10,578 nt of DNA from assembly GCA_958453575.1 (NCBI GenBank), contig CAUDYH010000018.1:1-10578 (forward strand), in the 5' to 3' direction. The translations under genes were made by a program, and so were the position numbers. The DNA comes from an uncultured Collinsella sp. Lineage in GTDB: Bacteria; Actinomycetota; Coriobacteriia; Coriobacteriales; Coriobacteriaceae. Each line of letters begins with the position of its first letter. Positions within the stretch are counted from its first letter, which is position 1. This document shows, piece after piece, positions 1-4,678 of the stretch. The notes beneath the pieces are model-generated. The model was not told the origin of the DNA, searched no databases, and worked only from the letters and a program-made list of their open reading frames with translations.

Positions 1-280
1 GCCGCGCGGCAAGGAGATATATTGCCAGACCGGAGGGGCGCCGGGGGCGGGAATCGCGCACTCCATATTTTGTTCACAAATGAATAAGTCCCTCAGTCGC
101 ATCACTGAGGTTAAAACTGAAGCATTGGCTTCTGATATTGGCGATGACCAGCTGGTTTATAGGTGTTAAGGCATCAGTCATCTCTGGAGCGCCACTTTAC
201 TCCAAAAGCATCAGCTATTTGTTTCCCGTCGGTAAAAGGCAGGTTTTGTTCGCCAAGCGTTCTTATATATAGAGAAGTTC
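1..280. other. Gene-free left flank with small hairpins; possible interspersed repeat
   Basis: I find no convincing gene here. The two longest sensible short frames are a plus-strand frame of 29 codons (80-169) and a minus-strand frame of 35 codons (181-74). Neither has a clear ribosome binding site. The sequence holds small inverted repeats: cctcagt/actgagg with a 6-nt loop (91-110), immediately followed by gaagc/gcttc with a 4-nt loop (119-132). Base composition changes abruptly at about position 60, from very GC-rich (1-60) to AT-richer. The block could be an intergenic repeat or a remnant of an inserted element, but sequence alone cannot settle this. Confidence 0.4.
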
Positions 281-303
281 GGGTTCGAACCCGTGCACCG
301 GCA
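280..303 (+). pseudogene. tRNA 3'-end-like fragment A (T-loop to acceptor end)
   Basis: The 14-base palindrome cgggttcgaacccg (280-293) contains a standard tRNA T-loop (ttcgaac). It is followed at the correct distances by five T-stem-like bases, a seven-base acceptor-like strand (caccggc) and a discriminator-like A, and then by ACA where CCA is often found. The 5' side of the T-stem does not pair beyond the two G-C pairs next to the loop. No D-arm, anticodon arm or 5' acceptor strand lies upstream. It is therefore a 3' fragment, not a tRNA gene. Fragments like this are typical left-over attachment sites of tRNA-integrating elements, but this role is inferred. A very similar fragment lies at 1564-1588. 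Confidence 0.5.
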
Positions 304-305
304 AC

Positions 306-334
306 AAAAAAGCGACCAGCCGGAGCCGATCGCT
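306..334 (-). terminator. Intrinsic terminator (stronger on minus strand)
   Basis: Positions 311-334 can form a 10-bp stem, including two G-T wobbles, with a 4-base loop. On the minus strand it is followed at once by a run of six Ts (306-311). It lies 18 bases beyond the stop of the minus-strand reading frame ending at 352 and would serve that frame and traX. On the plus strand the hairpin is followed by a looser T-rich stretch, so weak bidirectional action is possible. Confidence 0.75.
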
Positions 335-351
335 TTCTATTCTATGCTGGA

Positions 352-615
352 TCATCCAGAGGGCGCTTCCGAACTCATTTTCTCGCTGCCATTCATGCTT
401 TCGAAGCATCGTTCGACCTCCACAGCCTCATGTTTTGAGGATCTGCCGTGTTTATCACTGTTATTAATGAGTGTGTGGAAGTGATCCTCATACAGATACG
501 TGCGATCCGCCAGAGAACTGAGAAGCATCTCTCTGCAGCCCTCGTTGCCTATCCTCGCATCTCTCAGGTCTTCCGGAAATTCACAAGCAGTCTTAGGGTC
601 AATTTGTTTCCGTTT
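352..615 (-). pseudogene. Possible 3' end of an unrecognised gene
   Basis: A minus-strand frame stays open for 87 codons from just after a stop at 616-618 to a TGA at 352-354, and a terminator hairpin begins 18 bases further on. The frame has no ATG until about a third of the way in and no ribosome binding site that I can see. It therefore looks like the C-terminal part of a gene whose 5' end was lost when the downstream end of traX was joined to it. The product would be hydrophilic and charged, with three Cys, several His and a Ser/Glu-rich tail. I do not recognise a family. The region shares the AT-rich composition of traX. It could also be a chance frame; the nearby terminator is the main argument for a real gene end. 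Confidence 0.35.
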
Positions 616-637
616 TCAGAGACTTGTTTGAGAGTTT

Positions 638-1435
638 TTAAAGACAGTTCAAAACAATAAGTGAGACACCATAAAGCAGAGCAAGATGTGCCGGATAGAA
701 AATGTAGAAGAAATATTTGAGCTTCAGCCCTCGCTTACCATTATAAAGATTGATAAGCAGCAACGAAACGACCGCGGCAGCAACATCAGGATTAAATACA
801 CTAGCTGTAGCAAACTCAAATCCGCCGCCAACTATATGGCATGACGAAAGGAGCACTGCACATACTGCAGCAAAGAACATCTTGGCCTTGCTGTCGTGGA
901 ATAAATAGAATGCAGCCACAAGCATAATGCCATACACACCGCCATCTAGTTTAGTGTATTCAGCTGCCAGTGCTGTCAAAACAATCAGAGCAGTTTCTGC
1001 GATGTATCTTTTCCGTTTTGAAAGACTTTGTATCTTTTCCAGAACAATCAAAAAGACCAAGGAAAGCAGGAGCTCACACATAACATTTTGTTGCCGAAGG
1101 TCGAATAGTTGCCCGGTTTGAACGAAATCGTATATGGGCTCCGCAATGATTGCGAAGACAAGCATATTTCGCAGGTACTTCTTTATGTCATGAGTATGCA
1201 AAAATCCCTCAACTATCAAAAAGCAAAATATGGGAAATGCAATTCTGCCAAGAACATGAAGCACATCCGAAGCCTCGCTTAGAATCGCCCACTGTTCGTC
1301 TGATATCTGACTGTACGATGCGTGAGTCATAATTCCATTGGTCAGGACGATCCTGCTTACATGATCGAGAACCATCGAAATGGCTGCTATTATCTTTAAT
1401 GTGCTGCCGTTAATTCCGTATCTATCTGTTTTCAT
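638..1435 (-). CDS. traX: TraX-family integral membrane acyltransferase-like protein
   Basis: The 265-residue protein is almost entirely hydrophobic helices, about seven or eight membrane segments. It shows the TraX pattern: an N-terminal helix ending in MVLDH (Asp24, His25), the strongly conserved block around 63-78 (GRIAFPIFCFLIVEGF) followed by His80-Thr81-His82, a small acidic DGG turn near 164-166, and the YPAHL motif at 247-251 near the C-terminus. TraX of the F plasmid N-acetylates pilin; many chromosomal Firmicute and Actinobacterial homologues stand alone and their substrate is unknown. The ATG is preceded by AAGGA with a 7-base gap. The gene is clearly AT-richer than its surroundings (23 of 60 G+C at 661-720 and 20 of 60 at 1201-1260), suggesting transfer. 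No pilin, coupling protein, relaxase or mating-channel gene accompanies it, so a role in conjugation here is unsupported. I am confident of the family, not of the substrate. Confidence 0.88.
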   Translation of the reverse strand: MKTDRYGINGSTLKIIAAISMVLDHVSRIVLTNGIMTHASYSQISDEQWAILSEASDVLHVLGRIAFPIFCFLIVEGFLHTHDIKKYLRNMLVFAIIAEPIYDFVQTGQLFDLRQQNVMCELLLSLVFLIVLEKIQSLSKRKRYIAETALIVLTALAAEYTKLDGGVYGIMLVAAFYLFHDSKAKMFFAAVCAVLLSSCHIVGGGFEFATASVFNPDVAAAVVSLLLINLYNGKRGLKLKYFFYIFYPAHLALLYGVSLIVLNCL

Positions 1436-1447
1436 TTCGTTTTCCTT

Positions 1448-1472
1448 TCTTTGGGTGGGCCGTCAGGGGTTC
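1448..1472 (-). repeat. 25-bp direct repeat of the tRNA-Lys 3' end (copy 1, truncated)
   Basis: This 25-bp block is identical to 1627-1651. Read on the minus strand it comprises the 3' half of the T-loop, the T-stem 3' strand, the acceptor 3' strand, the discriminator A and eight bases beyond the tRNA. Identity stops at the centre of the T-loop palindrome, after which the sequence is unrelated to tRNA. The ribosome binding site of traX begins immediately beyond the repeat. This is the expected form of an attachment-site copy left by integration into a tRNA 3' end, or of a broken second tRNA-Lys gene. Confidence 0.85.
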
Positions 1473-1543
1473 AGCCTGCTCCGCAGGCTGCCGCTGCGGC
1501 GCTTTCGCGCCTTGCGCGCTGCGCTGGCAAACGCTCACGCGTT
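1472..1543. repeat. GC-rich cluster of consecutive small hairpins
   Basis: Within about 70 bases there are several short perfect inverted repeats in a row: cagcctg/caggctg (1472-1490), ccgc/gcgg close behind it, ggcgc/gcgcc with a tttc loop, and aaacgc/gcgttt with a 4-base loop (1528-1543). The block is far richer in G+C than traX next to it. There is no reading frame with a believable start. It may be a palindromic intergenic repeat, or recombinase-arm or structured RNA sequence. I cannot assign a role. Confidence 0.45.
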
Positions 1544-1563
1544 TACTCAGCTCCGCGCCCCGA

Positions 1564-1588
1564 CGGGTTCGAACCCATGAAAGGGCGA
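1564..1588 (+). pseudogene. tRNA 3'-end-like fragment B
   Basis: The palindrome gggttcgaaccc (1565-1576) supplies a T-loop followed, with tRNA-like spacing, by a T-stem-like strand, the seven-base strand aaagggc, a discriminator-like G and ACA. As in fragment A, the 5' T-stem strand pairs only next to the loop, and nothing tRNA-like lies upstream. On the minus strand both fragments have the same geometry: six Ts of a hairpin terminator, 13 bases, then the palindrome GGGTTCGAACCC. This shared layout argues for a common origin, either as attachment sites or as copies of one intergenic repeat. Confidence 0.5.
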
Positions 1589-1589
1589 C

Positions 1590-1619
1590 AAAAAAGACGG
1601 CCAACCGAAGTTGACCGTC
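1590..1619 (-). terminator. Intrinsic terminator of tRNA-Lys
   Basis: On the minus strand a 10-bp stem with one wobble pair and a TTCG tetraloop (1596-1619) is followed directly by six Ts (1590-1595). It starts 15 bases after the discriminator base of tRNA-Lys, so it ends that transcript. It lies between the two copies of the 25-bp repeat and separates the tRNA promoter from traX. Confidence 0.92.
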
Positions 1620-1634
1620 TCAACAATCTTTGGG

Positions 1635-1707
1635 TGGGCCGTCAGGGGTTCGAACCCTGGACCTTGGGATTAAAAGTCCCCTGCTCTGCCAGCTGAGCTA
1701 ACGGCCC
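1635..1707 (-). tRNA. tRNA-Lys (anticodon UUU)
   Basis: The minus strand folds into a complete 73-base cloverleaf: acceptor GGGCCGT pairing fully with ACGGCCC, a 4-bp D-stem with an 8-base loop, anticodon loop CTTTTAA with TTT at 1674-1672, a 5-base variable region, and a perfect T-stem CAGGG/CCCTG around TTCGAAC. The discriminator is A. The next three bases are CCC, so CCA must be added by enzyme. Only the outermost anticodon-stem pair (27-43, G with A) is mismatched. It has its own promoter and terminator, and its last 17 bases plus eight following bases are duplicated at 1448-1472. Confidence 0.97.
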
Positions 1708-1716
1708 GCGGGTGGC

Positions 1717-1745
1717 ATTGTACCACGGTCTGGGACTATTCCCAA
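1717..1745 (-). promoter_or_regulatory. Promoter of tRNA-Lys, overlapping the end of the aminopeptidase gene
   Basis: On the minus strand TTGGGA (1745-1740) and TACAAT (1722-1717) are separated by exactly 17 bases, a good match to a sigma-70 type promoter. The -10 box ends nine bases before the first tRNA base. The -35 box lies in the last codons of the M29 aminopeptidase gene, whose stop is at 1736-1738. Only 28 bases separate that stop from the tRNA. Confidence 0.65.
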
Positions 1746-3016
1746 CTCCATTGGCCGTTCTGGAAAATCACAACTTCACGTCCATCAGGCGTAATGCCCG
1801 TAATATCGATATCGTCCGTGCCGATCATAAAATCGACGTGCGTGCTCGAGACGTTTACGCCATGCTCCAGGAGCTCCTCCTTGGACATGTCATACCCACC
1901 CTCGATGCATTCGGGGAAACCGACACCTAGCGCGAGATGGCAGCTAGCGTTCTCATCATAGAGCGTGTCATAGAACAGAACACCACTTTCACGGATCGGC
2001 GTGTTCTTGGAGATAAGCGCGATCTCACCCAGATGAGCGGCACCTTCATCGGTGTCAATAATGCTCGCAAGCGTCGCCTTACCCACGCGGGCATCGTAGT
2101 CCACTACGCGGCCCGCCTCGAACTTAATCCAAAAATCGTCAACCTTGTTACCGTGGTGAATGAGCGGCATAGCCGAATACACGATACCGTCGGCACGCAT
2201 ACGATCAGGCGAGGTGAAGACTTCCTCGGTGGGAATGTTGGGGAAGAAGGGGTGCCCATCGGGCGTCTTGCCCTTGCCGCCGGCCCACTCGTGACCTTTC
2301 GTCATGCCAATCGTCAGATCGGTTCCATTTGCCGAGGTGTAATGCAGGTAGTCGAAACGATTGTCGTTCAGGAAACGCAGGTTCTTTTCGAATGCGGCGT
2401 CATGGAGTTCCCAGTCGCTCTCTGGGTCCTGGCCATCGGCGCGCGCGGTGTGCAGAATCGCATTCCACAGCTTATAGATTGCAACCTCATCGGCGTCTCC
2501 CGGGAACACCTCGTGCGCCCAAGCCACGACCGGAGCGCCGGCGATGCACCACGGATTGATGTTGTAGTCCAGTCCGCGGCGGAAGACCTTGCACTGCGTA
2601 TTCCTTGCCTTAGAAGCTGCAGCAGGCTTGGCTGGATCGATGCCCTTGAGGGCCGCAGGATCCGCCCCCTCGATAAAGACAAAGCAGGCACCATCCTGGG
2701 CCAGGGAATCCAGCTGCATGCGCTTCCACTCGGGTGTCTGCTCAAAATAGCTTTTCTCGACATGCTCGTACGTGAGCCTCGTCACGGCATCATCGGCCCA
2801 AATGACCGTCACGTGGCCAGCGCCGGCGGCATAAGCCTCCGCGACCACCACGCGGGCAAAGGATGCGCACTCGACCGGAGACTGAACGACAACCTCCTGG
2901 CCGGGCTTGACGTTTACGCCCTTGCGGACAACCAAGCGCGCATAGTTTTTAATCTTGGGCTCCAGGGCCTTCATGCCCTCCAGAGCCTCTTCGACCGTCA
3001 GGGCAGCTCGAATCAT
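1736..3016 (-). CDS. M29-family metallo-aminopeptidase
   Basis: This cytoplasmic exopeptidase (AmpS/PepS/aminopeptidase T type) removes N-terminal residues from peptides with two metal ions. I chose the ATG at 3016 because GGAG lies six bases upstream; an in-frame ATG at 3028 has no such site. The protein is then 426 residues, close to the usual 410. The N-terminal part carries the typical KNYARLVVRKGVNVKPGQEV start. The metal-binding motifs are all present: NIPTEEVF (Glu264/Glu265), HLGEIAL (Glu331), ENASCH (His360) and HVDFMIG (His393, Asp395), with tyrosines in the LFYDTLYDEN stretch as in the family. The spacing between Glu331 and His360 matches the thermophilic enzymes. It has no signal peptide. 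It follows a strong terminator, so it is probably its own transcription unit. Substrate preference cannot be read from the sequence. Confidence 0.93.
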   Translation of the reverse strand: MIRAALTVEEALEGMKALEPKIKNYARLVVRKGVNVKPGQEVVVQSPVECASFARVVVAEAYAAGAGHVTVIWADDAVTRLTYEHVEKSYFEQTPEWKRMQLDSLAQDGACFVFIEGADPAALKGIDPAKPAAASKARNTQCKVFRRGLDYNINPWCIAGAPVVAWAHEVFPGDADEVAIYKLWNAILHTARADGQDPESDWELHDAAFEKNLRFLNDNRFDYLHYTSANGTDLTIGMTKGHEWAGGKGKTPDGHPFFPNIPTEEVFTSPDRMRADGIVYSAMPLIHHGNKVDDFWIKFEAGRVVDYDARVGKATLASIIDTDEGAAHLGEIALISKNTPIRESGVLFYDTLYDENASCHLALGVGFPECIEGGYDMSKEELLEHGVNVSSTHVDFMIGTDDIDITGITPDGREVVIFQNGQWSWE

Positions 3017-3043
3017 GTGCCACTCCATCTATCTATAGAACAG

Positions 3044-3074
3044 TAAAAAGGCGCGCCGCAAAAACGACGCGCCT
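3044..3074 (-). terminator. Intrinsic terminator after the purC-linked membrane protein gene
   Basis: On the minus strand a 10-bp stem, almost all G-C (3065-3074 with 3049-3058) and with a 6-base loop, is followed by five Ts. It lies 31 bases after the stop at 3106 and ends the purC unit. Only about 27 bases remain between its T-run and the aminopeptidase start, so the promoter of that gene must lie within or across the hairpin, or the gene depends on read-through. Confidence 0.93.
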
Positions 3075-3105
3075 TATATCTTAGCGATAAGTATGTATGC
3101 AAACG

Positions 3106-3681
3106 CTACTTCTTCTTGGAGTCCTTCTTATCCTCCTCGGCAGCCGAGCGCTCGATAAGAGCGTTGAGCTTGTTCTCGGACATGCCCTCGGCCTGCGTGC
3201 GGTACATGTTGCGCAGGGGACGAATACGAACGAAGTCGTAGATAAAGTCACCCAGAATGATGACATAGGACAAAACGATGCCGACCATCTGGACGGGGCT
3301 GGACACCGTGCCGCCGGGAGCGAAGTAGAGCGAAGCCCAAATTGCCACGACGAGTACCATGCCGATGGCGAGCACGGCCCACCAGATACGACGGCGCTTG
3401 GTGTAGTCTTCATCCTGCTTGAGAAGGATATTCGACACCGTGTAGATGCGGTCCTCCTTGGCGCGCTGCTTAGCCTTGCGGGCGCGCTTCTCCTCTTTAG
3501 AGAGGCCCTCGAGGTTCTCGCCCTTCTCGAGCTCTTTGCGGCGAGCTTTAGACGAAGCTGGCACGACGCGGACAGAGCTCGCTGCCTGACGGGCAGGCTT
3601 AGCAGATGCGGCGGACTTGCGCGCAACCCCGGTAACCTCGTGGGATTGCGTGCGCTTGTTCGTGGCGCTACGGGTACTCAC
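3106..3681 (-). CDS. Small two-helix membrane protein of unknown function, coupled to purC
   Basis: The 191-residue protein has a long basic, Ala/Ser-rich N-terminal part (1-78), with a charged, probably helical Lys/Glu/Arg stretch at 46-78. Two membrane segments follow, at about 100-121 and 129-151, with a short Gly/Pro turn between them, and a charged tail ends in KKDSKKK. Both ends would face the cytoplasm. It starts with GTG immediately after the purC stop (TAA then GTG, no gap), and its ribosome binding site AAGGAG lies inside the last purC codons with a 9-base gap. This makes translation coupling very likely. I do not recognise a family. The basic tails could contact nucleic acid or acidic lipids, but nothing shows this. 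Transcription ends at the hairpin at 3044-3074. Confidence 0.85.
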   Translation of the reverse strand: MSTRSATNKRTQSHEVTGVARKSAASAKPARQAASSVRVVPASSKARRKELEKGENLEGLSKEEKRARKAKQRAKEDRIYTVSNILLKQDEDYTKRRRIWWAVLAIGMVLVVAIWASLYFAPGGTVSSPVQMVGIVLSYVIILGDFIYDFVRIRPLRNMYRTQAEGMSENKLNALIERSAAEEDKKDSKKK

Positions 3682-4569
3682 TTATGCGTTCTCCTTCATG
3701 CTTGTGAACTGGGAGCCCGTGATGATCTGGAAGGCCTCGCGATAGCGCTCGGACGTGCCATCGATGACCTCGGCGGGCAGGTGCGGGGTCTCCCCCGTCA
3801 TATCCCAGTTGGCCTTGAGCCAATTGCGGACGAATTGCTTGTCGTAGCTAGGCTGGATCTTGCCCTCCTCGTAGCTGGCAGCAGGCCAGAAACGGCTGGA
3901 ATCGGGCGTGAGGCACTCGTCGATCAGCGTGACCTTGCCATCAATAACTCCAAACTCGAACTTGGTGTCGGCAATGATGATGCCACGGGTCGCGGCGTAC
4001 TCGGCAGCGGCCTTGTAGATCTTGAGGGAAAGGTCACGAATCTGCGTGGCGATATCCTCGCCCACGATCTCGCAGCAACGCTCGAACGAGATGTTCTCGT
4101 CGTGGTCACCAATCTCGGCCTTCGTGGACGGCGTGAACAGCGGCTCGGGAAGCTTGGAAGCCTCGGTCAGGCCCTCAGGCAGCTGGATGCCGCAGACGGT
4201 GCCGTTCTCGTCGTAGGTCTTCTTGCCCGAACCGGTCAGATAGCCGCGGACGATGCACTCGATAGGAATCGTCTGGGCCTTCTTAACCAGCATGGCGCGG
4301 CCAGCGAGGTAGTCACGATACTCAGCAAACTCCTCGGGGAAATCCGCCGGGTCGATGGAAACGAGATGGTTGGGGACGATGTCGGCAAACTTATCAAACC
4401 AGAATGCCGAGATGCGATTGAGCACCTCTCCCTTAAACGGAATCTCGTCGGGAAGAATGAAGTCGAACGCAGAAATGCGGTCGGTGGCGACCATCAGCAG
4501 GTTTTCACCGGCATCGTAGATATCACGAACCTTGCCACGGGAATCCGGACGACGCTCCATCGTTGTCAC
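3682..4569 (-). CDS. purC: Phosphoribosylaminoimidazole-succinocarboxamide synthase (SAICAR synthase)
   Basis: PurC joins L-aspartate to CAIR using ATP, giving SAICAR in de novo purine synthesis in the cytoplasm. The nucleotide-binding start GKVRDIYD (12-19), the ATDRISAFD block (28-36), the first signature PIECIVRGYLTGSGKK (102-117) and the second signature LIDECLTPDSSRFW (215-228) are all intact. At 295 residues it is the longer form of the family. The frame opens at a GTG at 4578, but that codon overlaps the AAGGAG ribosome binding site (4578-4583). The GTG at 4569 sits eight bases from it and is the better start. No other purine gene is nearby. The next gene begins on the base after the purC stop. 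The hairpin at 4602-4619 lies in its leader. Confidence 0.97.
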   Translation of the reverse strand: MTTMERRPDSRGKVRDIYDAGENLLMVATDRISAFDFILPDEIPFKGEVLNRISAFWFDKFADIVPNHLVSIDPADFPEEFAEYRDYLAGRAMLVKKAQTIPIECIVRGYLTGSGKKTYDENGTVCGIQLPEGLTEASKLPEPLFTPSTKAEIGDHDENISFERCCEIVGEDIATQIRDLSLKIYKAAAEYAATRGIIIADTKFEFGVIDGKVTLIDECLTPDSSRFWPAASYEEGKIQPSYDKQFVRNWLKANWDMTGETPHLPAEVIDGTSERYREAFQIITGSQFTSMKENA

Positions 4570-4601
4570 GTGAGTCACTCCTTACCAAAATACGACAGTA
4601 A

Positions 4602-4619
4602 TGCGGGTTCTTTCCCGCA
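4602..4619 (-). other. Short GC-rich hairpin in the histidine kinase-purC gap
   Basis: A 6-bp stem (tgcggg/cccgca) with a 6-base loop lies 32 bases upstream of the chosen purC start. On the minus strand the bases after it are not a T-run, and the plus side has only cgtttt. It may be a weak terminator of the histidine kinase transcript or a leader structure of purC. No purine riboswitch core or PurR-type box was recognised in this 109-base gap. Confidence 0.4.
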
Positions 4620-4678
4620 CGTTTTCGCAAACTCGGAGCGGCAGGGACGAAACCCCTCCTTCACCGAATAGCGAAAAG

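Noticed and set aside
80..169. Short plus-strand frame of 29 codons at the left edge
   Set aside because: It has no ribosome binding site, overlaps inverted repeats and has no recognisable features.
280..303. Fragment A as a complete tRNA gene
   Set aside because: No D-arm, anticodon arm or 5' acceptor strand lies upstream, and the T-stem does not pair.
1937..3046. Plus-strand open frame of 369 codons opposite the aminopeptidase gene
   Set aside because: It mirrors the codon pattern of the M29 gene, whose metal-binding motifs are clear on the other strand. No ribosome binding site or domain supports it.
3097..4671. Plus-strand open frame of 524 codons opposite purC and the membrane protein gene
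   Set aside because: It runs antisense across two genes, purC being certain, and has no family features. Long antisense frames are common opposite high-GC genes.
4570..4678. Purine riboswitch or PurR-type operator before purC
   Set aside because: The gap is only 109 bases and shows one small hairpin. I could not find a purine riboswitch junction or a pair of CCGAAC-like boxes.
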